Positions 25,297 to 34,011 of a DNA stretch of 64,000 nt are shown here, piece after piece; within the stretch, counting starts at the first letter, position 1; every line of letters starts with the position of its first letter. Source of the DNA: Alkaliphilus oremlandii OhILAs (GTDB lineage Bacteria > Bacillota > Clostridia > Peptostreptococcales > Natronincolaceae). A model generated the notes under the pieces. That model saw nothing but the letters and a program-made list of their open reading frames with translations, ran no database searches and was not told the DNA's origin. The DNA is taken from positions 2,914,001-2,978,000 of the forward strand of contig NC_009922.1 in assembly GCF_000018325.1 (NCBI RefSeq), in the 5' to 3' direction. The position numbers and the translations under genes are program-made.

Positions 25297-26289
25297 ATGA
25301 AAAGAGGAAAGTTTGTTCAATTAATGGTTTTAACTTTAGTGGGCACCCTATTTTTTACTGGATGTGCTGCAAAATCTGAAAAGGAAGCAGGGGCAAATGA
25401 AAAACCTAAATTTACAATCGGCATTAGCCAATTGGCAGAGCATCCTGCTTTAGATGATGCAAAGCGTGGCTTTGAGGATGGGTTAAAGGACCTTGGTGTC
25501 CATGCAGAAATCCTTTACCAAAATGCACAGGGAGAGATTCCAAACGCTTTATCCATCGCTCAAAAATTTGTAAAGGATCAGGTTGACTTAATTTTTGCCA
25601 TTGCAACACCGGCAGCACAAAGTGCAAAGCAAGCAACTTCTGATATTCCAATTATATTCAGCGCCGTTACAGATCCTGTTTTAGCAGAATTGATCGACTC
25701 TATGGAAAAGCCCGGCGGTAATATTACGGGTACTTCCGATGCCAGCCCAATGGACCGACAGCTCCAGTTATTTAAAGATTTAGATGATACCATACAAAAA
25801 GTGGGCATCCTATATAACACCAGTGAGCCGAACTCCGATGTTCAGGTAGAAATGGCTCAGGCACTGGCTTCGGATTTCGGCATTGAAATCGTACCAGTGG
25901 GCATCACCAATATCAACGAAATACCGCAAGCCGTAGACTCTATCATCAAAAAGGTAGACGGTATCTACACAATTACAGATAATACTGTGGCTTCTGCCAT
26001 CAACGTTGTGGCAGAGAAAGCCCTTGAGCATAAATTAGTAACCATCGCAGCGGAGGATTCCCATCTTCTTGGCGGCATCCTAATGACCGACGGAATCAGC
26101 TACTATGAACTAGGAAAGCAGTCGGCACAAATGGCGAAGGAAATTTTAGTGGATGGAAAATCCCCAGCAGACGTTCCAGCTGCAACGGCTATAAATACTT
26201 CTAAGGTGTTCAACGAAAAGACTTTCAATGCCTTAGGTCTTGATATTCACAACAAAGCCTTTGAGGGGGCTACAAAGTTCAATCAATAA
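25297..26289 (+). CDS. TrpX-type ABC transporter substrate-binding lipoprotein 1 (predicted aromatic amino acid)
   Basis: This 330-residue periplasmic-binding lipoprotein of the DUF534/TrpX family (ABC_sub_bind) has a lipobox at FFTGC (Cys23). Family stretches are GISQLAEHPALDDAKRGFEDG, LIFAIATPAAQSAKQAT, PIIFSAVTDPV, GGNITGTSD, VGILYNTSEPNSDVQ and a closing SYYELGKQSAQMA. It is controlled by a T-box with tyrosine specifier and followed by a permease and ATPase, so tyrosine uptake is the best inference. A paralogue of identical length lies at 28593. Confidence 0.88.
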   Translation: MKRGKFVQLMVLTLVGTLFFTGCAAKSEKEAGANEKPKFTIGISQLAEHPALDDAKRGFEDGLKDLGVHAEILYQNAQGEIPNALSIAQKFVKDQVDLIFAIATPAAQSAKQATSDIPIIFSAVTDPVLAELIDSMEKPGGNITGTSDASPMDRQLQLFKDLDDTIQKVGILYNTSEPNSDVQVEMAQALASDFGIEIVPVGITNINEIPQAVDSIIKKVDGIYTITDNTVASAINVVAEKALEHKLVTIAAEDSHLLGGILMTDGISYYELGKQSAQMAKEILVDGKSPADVPAATAINTSKVFNEKTFNALGLDIHNKAFEGATKFNQ

Positions 26290-26400
26290 GAAAAGCTTCT
26301 ATAAAAGCATTGCAAGAAAACTTTTTTTGAAACTTATTTACGGTAAAGTTCTCCTTTTTGAATATGCTACAAGTAGAGCTTTCCCATTCGTTATAAGAGA
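26290..26400. repeat. Dispersed repeat family B, copy 3
   Basis: The copy begins at the stop codon of the binding-protein gene and ends at the GAGAGAGGTG ribosome site of the permease gene. It shares GAAACTTATTTACGG, AAAGTTCTCCTTTTTGAAT and AAGTAGAGCTTTCCCATTCG with copy 1 and is thus inside a cotranscribed operon. Confidence 0.6.
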
Positions 26401-26412
26401 GAGGTGTAAACA

Positions 26413-27288
26413 TTGAATCCATTATTAATAACATCCTTAGAACAAGGACTCGTATTTGCAGTTTTAGCTATGGGCGTATTCATCACATATAAAGTATTAG
26501 ATATTGCGGACTTATCGGTTGAGGGAACCTTTCCTTTTGGGGCATTTTTATTTGCAAAGTTTGTGACAATGGGGCTCAGTCCCATTGTCAGCACCCTTCT
26601 TGCTTTTTGTTTCGGTACATTGGCAGGTCTTTTGACTGCAACGCTGTTTATACGGCTTAAGATTAAACCGCTACTAGCAGGGATCTTGACCATGACCATC
26701 CTTTACTCAGTAAACCTTAGAATCAACGGGAAGGCAAATATTCCCCTGTTCAATCACGGTTCCATATTCGATTTAGGCAATGTTTTAATCGTCCTTTTGG
26801 TTATTTCTATTACAATTAAAATATTATTGGACTTATTCCTTAAAACAGAAATGGGCTATCTTTTAGTCGCTACAGGAGATAATGAAACCTTGGTGAAATC
26901 TTTGGGCGCCAGCAGTAATCAATATAAAATCATTGGATTGATGATCGCCAATGGACTGGTTGCACTAAGTGGTGCTCTTATGGCACAAATTCAAGGTTTT
27001 GCAGATATTACCATGGGTGCATCCATTATTGTCATGGCCTTAGCCTCCATCATCATTGGAGATACCATTCTAAAGAATTCCAGTTTCCTAAAGGATACAA
27101 CGAGAGCTATCCTAGGGGCCATTATTTATAAATTGATCGGTGCATTGGCCATCGATTTAGGCTTGGCTCCCACCGATTTAAGGGCCATCAGTGCTACCAT
27201 CGTTATTATCTTTATCGCTTATAATAATTTTGCTGGAGATATCCTGAGTCTAAGAAAAGGCAAAAAGGGAGGAAAAGAAATTGCTTAA
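26413..27288 (+). CDS. TrpY-type ABC transporter permease
   Basis: This 291-residue membrane permease of the branched-chain-type BPD_transp_2 family has eight or nine hydrophobic segments. It contains GVFITYKVLDIADLSVEGTFPFGA near the N terminus and TGDNETLVKSLGASSNQYK, the cytoplasmic loop expected to contact the ATPase. The start is TTG at 26413 with GAGAGAGGTG upstream. It overlaps the ATPase gene by 8 bases. It is the only permease available to both binding proteins in this region. Confidence 0.88.
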   Translation: MNPLLITSLEQGLVFAVLAMGVFITYKVLDIADLSVEGTFPFGAFLFAKFVTMGLSPIVSTLLAFCFGTLAGLLTATLFIRLKIKPLLAGILTMTILYSVNLRINGKANIPLFNHGSIFDLGNVLIVLLVISITIKILLDLFLKTEMGYLLVATGDNETLVKSLGASSNQYKIIGLMIANGLVALSGALMAQIQGFADITMGASIIVMALASIIIGDTILKNSSFLKDTTRAILGAIIYKLIGALAIDLGLAPTDLRAISATIVIIFIAYNNFAGDILSLRKGKKGGKEIA

Positions 27289-28048
27289 AATCGTGAATTT
27301 ATCAAAAGGCTTCAACAAAGGAACGGAAAACGAAGTCCATATTTTTAATGGATTCAATTTAGAAATAGAGAAAAATACCTGTACTGCCATTATTGGCTCC
27401 AATGGCTGCGGCAAAAGTACCCTTCTTAATATGATCGGCGGAAGTATTCGAAACGACGGCGGAGAAATATTGCTCAATGGCAAGGATATTTCCAAGCTAA
27501 AGGAGGAGCAAAGAGCGGCCCACATCGGAAGAGTTTACCAAGACCCTTCCATGGGGGTATCCCCTGCCCTGACCATTCTTGAAAATATGTCCTTAGCCCA
27601 TAAAAAAGGGGAGGGTTTTGGTTTAAAAAGGCTGGTTCAAAAGAATAAGATCGATGGCTATGTGGAAATATTAAAATCCTTGGATCTCGGTCTTGAAAAT
27701 AAATTAAATACAAAGGTAAAATTCTTATCGGGAGGACAGCGACAATCCTTGTCTTTATTGATGTCCGCCATGAAGCATCCTGACCTACTGCTATTGGATG
27801 AGCATACGGCAGCTTTAGATCCGAAAACCTCCTACGTTATCATGAATAAAACCAAGGAATTATTAGAGAAATATAAGATGACGACCATCATGATTTCTCA
27901 CAACATGAAGGATGCCATCGAATACTCAGACAGAATTATCATGCTGGATAAAGGTGCCATCGTATTCGATAAGCCAAGCAAGAATGTTACGGAAAATGAA
28001 TTGATTGAAATTTATAAAACAAAGTTGGAGGAGTCTTTATTGAGTTAG
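27281..28048 (+). CDS. TrpZ-type ABC transporter ATPase
   Basis: The 255-residue ATPase has Walker A GSNGCGKST (about residues 46-54), LSGGQRQS signature, Walker B LLLLDEHTAALDP and the H-loop ISHNM. It starts with TTG inside the 3' end of the permease gene, after GGGAGGAAAAG. It supplies energy to the permease just upstream. A family A repeat begins exactly at its stop codon, so the end of the operon was probably remodelled by the repeat; no hairpin-plus-T terminator other than the repeat itself follows. Confidence 0.9.
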   Translation: MLKIVNLSKGFNKGTENEVHIFNGFNLEIEKNTCTAIIGSNGCGKSTLLNMIGGSIRNDGGEILLNGKDISKLKEEQRAAHIGRVYQDPSMGVSPALTILENMSLAHKKGEGFGLKRLVQKNKIDGYVEILKSLDLGLENKLNTKVKFLSGGQRQSLSLLMSAMKHPDLLLLDEHTAALDPKTSYVIMNKTKELLEKYKMTTIMISHNMKDAIEYSDRIIMLDKGAIVFDKPSKNVTENELIEIYKTKLEESLLS

Positions 28049-28194
28049 GTCGCATAAATTGGGTTATTTCGCAGTCTCACAACTCAAATTTGTTCACTTC
28101 CTCTGGTCGTGCAAATTTGGTGTTCGTTGCGTTTGACCTACCATCAATTTATTGCTTCCTTTGGTCGCATAAATTGGGTTAGGTCATAAAAAAG
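28047..28194. repeat. Family A hairpin repeat, copy 4
   Basis: This copy holds a different first hairpin, CAAATTTG/CAAATTTG with inner CAC/GTG (28085-28119), and the common second hairpin CAATTTAT/ATAAATTG (28145-28176). Loops read TTCCTCTGGTC and CTTCCTTTGGTCG. TGACCTA/TAGGTCA flank the second hairpin. The stems vary while the loops are kept. Confidence 0.8.
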
Positions 28195-28210
28195 TTTTTT
28201 TACGAAACTA

Positions 28211-28239
28211 TTGACAGACTCCTTTAAAAGGTTTAATAT
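28211..28239 (+). promoter_or_regulatory. Promoter of the second T-box unit
   Basis: TTGACA (28211-28216), 17 bases, TAATAT (28234-28239), the same boxes and spacing as the first T-box unit, so the duplication included the promoter. Confidence 0.75.
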
Positions 28240-28254
28240 ATTCCTTAATATCTA

Positions 28255-28529
28255 AAAGCGTTGATGAAGAGAAACTTATCTCAGATTATTTACAGAGAGT
28301 TGGGTACGGTGGAAACCAACAATAACAGGATAAGATATATTCACTTCTAAGCTGGTTTGCTGAACGGAAATTCAAGTAGGTGAACCCGAATGCCCATCGT
28401 TATCAGGGATAGGACTGTTAGGTCTGATTGAGTGATGACTTCGTCATAATTAGGGTGGTACCGCGCGGAATAATATCCTTCGTCCCTATAAATACAGCAA
28501 TAGCTGTGTTTATAGAGACGAAGGTTTTT
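28255..28529 (+). ncRNA. T-box riboswitch, specifier TTC (predicted phenylalanine)
   Basis: The T-box sequence AGGGTGGTACCGCG (28451-28464) and terminator (28476-28529) match the first leader closely. Aligned without gaps over the specifier region, the codon at 28340-28342 is TTC where the first leader has TAC. Stem I is closed by GAAG/CTTC instead of GGAG/CTCC, a compensated change showing selection on the structure. The bulge U suits A73 of tRNA-Phe. Confidence 0.9.
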
Positions 28530-28592
28530 TATTGCCATTCGAAACATTCAATCTTCCTAAAAAATTCAATTGAAAATAAGGGAGGATATACA

Positions 28593-29585
28593 ATGAAAAA
28601 AGGAAATATCATGAAATTAATTACTTTCATATTCATCGGTGCTCTAGTTTTTACTGGATGTACCTCTGGTTTAGAGAAGGAAAGTACGCTAAATGGGGAA
28701 GCGGCATATATTATCGGTGTGAATCAGCTTGTGGAGCATCCCTCTCTCGATGAAGCAAGACTTGGTTTTGAAGATGGGCTAAAAGAGCTGGGTGTCAATG
28801 CAAAGGTGATTTATCAAAACGCACAGGGCGATATTCCTACGTCTCTATCCATTGCACAGAAATTTGTAAAGGATCAAGTAGACTTAATCTATGCCATAGC
28901 CACTCCAGCTGTACAGAGCTCCAAACAAGCAACTACAGATATTCCAATTTTGTTCAGTGCCGTTACAGACCCTGTTCAATCTGAAGTCGTCGCAGACTGG
29001 AATCGTGTTGGCGGCAATATTACAGGCACCTCCGATGCTGTCCCAACTGCTGCTCAGCTTCAAATGTTTAAGGAAATGGATCCTTCTATCAAGACCATCG
29101 GGATTTTATATAATACCAGTGAATCTAATTCCGACATCCAGATCGCTGAGGTAAAGAACCTGGCACCTGCAGAAGGGCTCGAGGTAGTTACTGTCGGGAT
29201 TACCAATGTCAACGAACTTCCCCAGGCTTTAGATTCGATTTTAAAGAAAGTAGATGCGCTCTATCTGATCAGTGACAATACCATCGCCACTTCAGTACAG
29301 CTCATATCGAAGACTTTAATAGAAAATAATAAGATTTCCATAGCAAGCTTTGCTTCTGCCGTAGATGAGGGAATTTTGATTACAAATGGCTTAAGCTACT
29401 ATGAGCTGGGAAAACAAACAGCGAAAATGGCCAAGGAAATCTTAGTGGACGGCAAGGATGTTTCTGAAATCCCTGTGGAGCTGTCTGAAAGGACCATCAT
29501 TACCGTCAATGAAAAAACACGAGAGGCTTTGGGTCTAGATCCAACTCTCCCAGTATTTAAAAATGCAATTAAAGTAGAGAAGTAG
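28593..29585 (+). CDS. TrpX-type ABC transporter substrate-binding lipoprotein 2 (predicted aromatic amino acid)
   Basis: This 330-residue lipoprotein (lipobox VFTGC) is a clear paralogue of the protein at 25297, sharing VNQLVEHPSLDEARLGFEDGLKELGV, LIYAIATPAVQSSKQATTDIPILFSAVTDPV and SYYELGKQTAKMAKEILVDGK. AAGGGAGGA before the ATG at 28593 rules out longer readings that run back through the T-box. It stands alone, with no permease or ATPase of its own, and probably docks to the transporter at 26413-28048. Its T-box specifier suggests phenylalanine. Confidence 0.88.
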   Translation: MKKGNIMKLITFIFIGALVFTGCTSGLEKESTLNGEAAYIIGVNQLVEHPSLDEARLGFEDGLKELGVNAKVIYQNAQGDIPTSLSIAQKFVKDQVDLIYAIATPAVQSSKQATTDIPILFSAVTDPVQSEVVADWNRVGGNITGTSDAVPTAAQLQMFKEMDPSIKTIGILYNTSESNSDIQIAEVKNLAPAEGLEVVTVGITNVNELPQALDSILKKVDALYLISDNTIATSVQLISKTLIENNKISIASFASAVDEGILITNGLSYYELGKQTAKMAKEILVDGKDVSEIPVELSERTIITVNEKTREALGLDPTLPVFKNAIKVEK

Positions 29586-29828
29586 CCTCCCATCAATATC
29601 TATGGATATATCCGCAGAAAAATAATAGGGCTGGACTCGAAATCTAAGCTTTCTAAGTATTACAATTCTCCGAATTTCCATATATAATGTTTATAACAAA
29701 AAAATCCCATCATTCAATATGGGGCTGTACAAGCAAAGGTCCTATATGATGTAAACCTAAAGTTTGATTATCTTGGATGGTGCTCTGTATCCTATTCTAA
29801 GGTATTGATAAGGGAAGGAGAAAGTTTA

Positions 29829-30752
29829 GTGGAAGAAAATACGAAAAATGATAATAAAAGAATGGTGTATGGGGCAGCTACATTGTATGCTGTCATTACA
29901 GGCTTATCTTTTCTATTTGGAAAAATAGGACTTCAATCAACAAGTCCCTTGGATCTATTGGCTTACCGATTTACTGCGTCCTTTGTCGGTATTCTAATTC
30001 CTACATTGTTTAAATGGGTTCCATTGGATTATAATAAGGAGAAGATATTAAAGATCCTGCCTTTAGCATTACTTTATCCTTTGCTTTTCTTTGGATTCCA
30101 AACATTTGGTCTTCAGTATGCTTCTTCCTCTGAAGCGGGGATTCTACTGGCAGCAGCACCTGTGTTTACACTGATTCTAGCCACATACTTTTTAAAGGAA
30201 AAGACAACCTTCTTACAGAAGCTATCCATCCTAATTTCTGTATTGGGCGTAATCTATATCACTGCTAAAAAGGGTTCGTCATTTGAATTTAATAATGTAA
30301 AGGGAATTGTGTTCCTCGTGTTATCCGCCCTATCCTTTTCTGGGTATAGTGTTATGGCACGAGGATTGACGAAAGACTTCTCCAGTGTGGAGCTTAGTTA
30401 CATGATGACAATTATTAGCTTTATCTGTTTTAATACGGCATCCTTAGGTAAGCATTTGATTAACGGAACTCTTTCCGCCTATTTGATACCTTTAAAGGAT
30501 TTTAGCTTTATCCTGGCGATACTGTATTTAGGAATACTTTCTTCCCTAGTAACATCTCTGTTGACGAATTACGTTCTATCTAAGATAGAAGCCTCTAAAA
30601 TGAGTGTGTTTTCCAACTTGGGTACCGTAATCTCAATCGTAGCTGGTGTAATTTTTCTAAAGGAAGAAATATTCTACTACCATATTATCGGTTCAATTCT
30701 TATTGTAGGTGGCGTTGTAGGAACTAATTTTTTATATAAAAAACATCATTAA
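29829..30752 (+). CDS. EamA/DMT-family transporter
   Basis: The 307-residue membrane protein has ten hydrophobic segments in two EamA repeats (about 15-145 and 165-305); LGVIYITAKKG and the second-repeat LGTVISIVAGVIFLKEEIF are typical. The family exports metabolites or amino acids. The GTG at 29829 with AAGGAG eight bases upstream is a better start than the in-frame TTG at 29805. It follows the T-box binding-protein gene by 240 bases and has its own terminator. Substrate unknown. Confidence 0.88.
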   Translation: MEENTKNDNKRMVYGAATLYAVITGLSFLFGKIGLQSTSPLDLLAYRFTASFVGILIPTLFKWVPLDYNKEKILKILPLALLYPLLFFGFQTFGLQYASSSEAGILLAAAPVFTLILATYFLKEKTTFLQKLSILISVLGVIYITAKKGSSFEFNNVKGIVFLVLSALSFSGYSVMARGLTKDFSSVELSYMMTIISFICFNTASLGKHLINGTLSAYLIPLKDFSFILAILYLGILSSLVTSLLTNYVLSKIEASKMSVFSNLGTVISIVAGVIFLKEEIFYYHIIGSILIVGGVVGTNFLYKKHH

Positions 30753-30844
30753 ATAAATGGAAAAGACCATGCTCTTTCAAGAAAATATACTATGGTGTAT
30801 CAGTGCTAGAATTTTATTTTATTAAAGAAATAAAGCTTACTTTA

Positions 30845-30882
30845 AATCACTCTGCATGGCCGTGCAGGGTGATTCTTTTTTT
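30845..30882 (+). terminator. Terminator of the EamA transporter gene
   Basis: AATCAC-CTGCA pairs with TGCAG-GTGATT with one internal mismatch, followed by CTTTTTTT. Confidence 0.8.
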
Positions 30883-30909
30883 GTGATGCAGAGGGGTCCG
30901 TCTCCCGTA

Positions 30910-30951
30910 TTGCATATGGAAACTTGTTTGCATATAAGAAACATTGCATAT
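30910..30951. promoter_or_regulatory. Three direct TTGCATAT repeats upstream of the NCS2 gene
   Basis: TTGCATAT occurs at 30910-30917, 30928-30935 and 30944-30951, with starts 18 and 16 bases apart, about 110 bases before the permease gene. The array could be an operator or overlap a promoter. No purine riboswitch signature is present here. Confidence 0.35.
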
Positions 30952-31059
30952 ATATCCTATGATCACATATATTTTTTATAACCAGTACAAAAACATTTCA
31001 GTAAAGATATTTACTCAGGTGTTGGAGTTCGCTGAAAATTCGAGGTCTGGAGGGATTAT

Positions 31060-32583
31060 ATGACTAAGGTACATTATCCATGGTTTAAGCGAGAAGATAT
31101 TGATGGGTTTTTCGCTTTGTTTCAAAACAACTTGGCAAACTTCGTATTAATTGCTGTATCCATGATATCAATGGGTTATCCTGGTAGCATTGTCTATGGT
31201 AGGGTTATACCAGGGGCAGCAATTTCAGTATTATTTGGCAATATTTATTATGCCCATATGGCAAAAAAACTTGCGATCAAAGAAAACAGATCCGATGTGA
31301 CCGCATTATCCTATGGTATCAGTACACCGCCCATGTTTATTTACTTATTTGGAGTTTTAGGACCAGCCCTAGCCATTACGAAGGACCCAGAAATTGCTTG
31401 GAAAATTGGTATGGCTGCTTGTTTCTTAGGTGGTGTTGTTGAAGCGCTGGGCAGTTTGGTCGGCAAATGGATTAGAGATCACCTACCAAGAGCATCCATG
31501 CTTGGAGCGCTTGCTGGGGTTGCTTTTACCTTCATTGGAGGAGAGCTGTTCTTTAAAACCTATGAATTGCCTGTCATTGGCATGGTTGTTCTAGCAATTA
31601 TATTAATTGGTTTAGTGGCTAAGAAAGCAATGCCTTTTAGAATCCCTGCCTCACTATTTGCAATTATCATAGGTACAATCCTTGCCTATACTTTACGTCA
31701 AGCTGACCCTTCACAAATATCGGAGGGATTATCCACTGTTGGCTTCTATCCGCCAATCTTCACCCTTGGAATGATAGAGGGATTTAAGTATTTATCTGGA
31801 CCTTTATTAGGTCTAGCTGCGGTACTTGTTCCCATCTCCATTTACAACTTTATTGAAACAATGAACAACGTAGAAGCAATGGCGGCAGTAGGTGATGACT
31901 ATAACGTCCAAGAGGCGCAGTTGTTTGATGGCATCGGTACAATGATCGGAAGTTTCTTTGGCGGAGTATTCCCAACTACAGTTTATATCGCATCGGTTGG
32001 CTCTAAGTGGATGGGTGCAGGAAGAGGGTATTCCGTTATCAACGGTATTGTATTCCTCATGGCATCCTCAATGGGTATCATTGCCGCAATGTCTAAAATA
32101 ATCCCAGTTCCAGTCATTGCTCCAATATTAGTATTTGTTGGTATATCAATGGTGTCTACTGCCTTCTCTTCAGTTCAACAAAAGCATTTTCCAGCAGTTG
32201 TATTGGCCATGTTCCCATATTTTGCAAACTATATTATGACTAGATTTAATGGCGCAGCAGGTGAGGTCGTTGCAAAGACTTCTTCTAGCATCGTCCCCTT
32301 AGGACAGGGCGCCATGTTCACAGGATTAATTTGGGGTGCTATCCTAGTCTTCATCTTAGAAAATGAATATAAGAAAGCAGCATTGGCAGCATTGGCAGGA
32401 GCCATATTAGCTGCAACGGGTTTTATGCATGCTGCAAAGCTCACTTTTATGGAAAATTATCAATACCCTCTTGGATATCTCATCATGGCCGTTATGTTTA
32501 TTGTGTTTGAATCTGTATTTAAGGATCAGCTTGAAAAGGATGGGAAACTTGAAAGTGAAGTAGTCCTGGATTTCCAAGATTAG
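31060..32583 (+). CDS. NCS2-family (xanthine/uracil-type) permease
   Basis: This 507-residue membrane transporter has about 12-14 hydrophobic segments and NCS2 features: a conserved DVTALSYGISTPPMFIYLFG-type motif near residue 80, and IYNFIETMNNVEAMAAVGDDYN (about 265-286), which resembles the NxxE-region of nucleobase carriers. The start follows CTGGAGGGATTAT. The substrate (purine, pyrimidine or another small molecule) is uncertain, because this branch differs from canonical PbuX/UraA proteins. It forms a single-gene unit. Confidence 0.82.
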   Translation: MTKVHYPWFKREDIDGFFALFQNNLANFVLIAVSMISMGYPGSIVYGRVIPGAAISVLFGNIYYAHMAKKLAIKENRSDVTALSYGISTPPMFIYLFGVLGPALAITKDPEIAWKIGMAACFLGGVVEALGSLVGKWIRDHLPRASMLGALAGVAFTFIGGELFFKTYELPVIGMVVLAIILIGLVAKKAMPFRIPASLFAIIIGTILAYTLRQADPSQISEGLSTVGFYPPIFTLGMIEGFKYLSGPLLGLAAVLVPISIYNFIETMNNVEAMAAVGDDYNVQEAQLFDGIGTMIGSFFGGVFPTTVYIASVGSKWMGAGRGYSVINGIVFLMASSMGIIAAMSKIIPVPVIAPILVFVGISMVSTAFSSVQQKHFPAVVLAMFPYFANYIMTRFNGAAGEVVAKTSSSIVPLGQGAMFTGLIWGAILVFILENEYKKAALAALAGAILAATGFMHAAKLTFMENYQYPLGYLIMAVMFIVFESVFKDQLEKDGKLESEVVLDFQD

Positions 32584-32743
32584 TTAAACTTTACTAGCTA
32601 CCACAGATAAAACTCGATGGAGCACCTCCCTGTATGAAAAAGGAATGGTGCCCCATCGGTTGTTCTACTTGAGATACGATTTGCTCTCTTGGTGCTTCAA
32701 TGAAAAGCTTTTAATAATCTTTTCTATAGGATTATGCATTCTT

Positions 32744-33451
32744 TTACGCCCTATAGTCGATATCAACCCGATCCCCTAAAATAATTTCATCCTTCTCTAT
32801 AACGGCATCATAAGCCAATACCTCCACGCCATTCTCGCTGGCAAATTGAACAGCTTGGGAAAAAGCCCTGTCCATTTCCCAGTTCAGCTTAAATAGATTC
32901 GGTCCCTTCATTTGGATTACAAATAAGAGGATGCCTCGATAGCCCTGCTTCACCGCTTCAACCATTTCTAAAACATGCTTTGTCCCTCTTTCTGTGGGTG
33001 CATCTGGAAACATACAGATGCCTTCGTTTTCCAACGTAACACCCTTTACTTCTATAAATCCTTTTTGTAACGTTCCATTGTTTAGCGTTTCAAAGTATAG
33101 ATCGAACCTTGACTTTCCGAAGGTCACTTCTCTTTTTAAGTGGGTAAGGCTTTGGATCTCTTTCACTCTATTTTCTTTAATCGCTGTAAAAGCCGCTGCG
33201 TTCGGTGCCTGAGAATCCATATTGATCAACATATCACCCTTCCACACGGAGATTAGGGAATACTTTGTCTTTCGGTTGGGATTGTCTCTGCCATCCTCTA
33301 ATAAAACTTTAACCCCTGGAATGAGAAGTTCTCTACACCTTCCCGTATTCTTTACATGAACCGTTTCTTCCTGTCCATCGATTAGTACCTGTGCAATGAA
33401 TCGATTGGGTCTTTTTAAAAATATGCCTTCTACAACCTTTTTATATTTCAT
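32744..33451 (-). CDS. sfsA: SfsA family protein (sugar fermentation stimulation homologue)
   Basis: The 235-residue cytoplasmic protein matches SfsA over its full length: FIAQVLIDGQEETVHVKNTGRCREL at the N terminus (OB-like nucleic-acid-binding part), then the nuclease-like core with EVKGVTLE and MFPDAPTERGTKHV. The family has a PD-(D/E)xK-type fold; its biochemical role is unsettled despite the E. coli name. It overlaps the upstream YaiI/YqxD gene by 11 bases, so the two are translated together. Confidence 0.92.
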   Translation of the reverse strand: MKYKKVVEGIFLKRPNRFIAQVLIDGQEETVHVKNTGRCRELLIPGVKVLLEDGRDNPNRKTKYSLISVWKGDMLINMDSQAPNAAAFTAIKENRVKEIQSLTHLKREVTFGKSRFDLYFETLNNGTLQKGFIEVKGVTLENEGICMFPDAPTERGTKHVLEMVEAVKQGYRGILLFVIQMKGPNLFKLNWEMDRAFSQAVQFASENGVEVLAYDAVIEKDEIILGDRVDIDYRA

Positions 33452-33908
33452 CTTGATGTCCTCTTATTTTCAGTATATTTTCATCTAAATAATGTATCAG
33501 AAATCGTTCAAATTGAAGATCATCTTCCTTTGTTCGTTTCGGTATCTTCGTATATTTCTTATGCTTTCTTCTGATTTCCTGCCCCATATGGCGTTTCATT
33601 AACAGCTCGTCTATATTTTCATCGGTATAGGCCCAGCCGTTTTGGTGAATGGCATGAGCATTTTTTGCAAGGGCCATAGCAGCGACGCCATAGTCCTGGG
33701 TAATTACAATATCCCCTTTTTCTGTATGGTTGATCAAAGTGATGTCAGCTACGTCTCTTCCTTGATCTACGGTGATGATCTCCGCATAATCATCATGGAG
33801 TTCGTGGCATATATTCTTCACCATAACCACTTTTATATGATACTTTTTTGCTATTTTTAAAATGATATCCTTTACAGGACATCCATCTGCATCTACGAGT
33901 ATTTTCAT
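33441..33908 (-). CDS. YaiI/YqxD family protein (UPF0178, PIN-like)
   Basis: The 155-residue protein has the family hallmark DADGCPVKD at the N terminus, then DQGRDVADITLINHTEKGDIVITQDYGVAAMALAK and a basic tail with RRKHKKYTKIPKR. The acidic positions resemble a PIN-like nuclease site, but function is not established. It is the first gene of a two-gene unit with sfsA, ahead of which lies a bidirectional terminator shared with the region upstream. Confidence 0.92.
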   Translation of the reverse strand: MKILVDADGCPVKDIILKIAKKYHIKVVMVKNICHELHDDYAEIITVDQGRDVADITLINHTEKGDIVITQDYGVAAMALAKNAHAIHQNGWAYTDENIDELLMKRHMGQEIRRKHKKYTKIPKRTKEDDLQFERFLIHYLDENILKIRGHQDEI

Positions 33909-33937
33909 AAGCCCCTCCCTCTATTCATTGTACCATG

Positions 33938-33990
33938 ATAAAACCTCCAAGTTAATTCTATTTCTCATTAACTTGGAGGTTTTATTTTAG
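33938..33990. terminator. Bidirectional-looking terminator hairpin
   Basis: A perfect 19-bp stem (33938-33956 with 33967-33985, core AAAACCTCCAAGTTAA). On the minus strand it ends the flavoprotein gene at 34012. Confidence 0.85.
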
Positions 33991-34011
33991 TTTAGTTTGT
34001 ATTCATTTGTA

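Noticed and set aside
28428..28592. N-terminal extension of the second binding protein
   Set aside because: These codons are the T-box antiterminator and terminator; the ATG at 28593 has AAGGGAGGA and a proper lipoprotein signal.
30753..31059. Purine riboswitch upstream of the NCS2 permease
   Set aside because: Neither the conserved loop sequences nor the three-way-junction bases of the purine aptamer were found.
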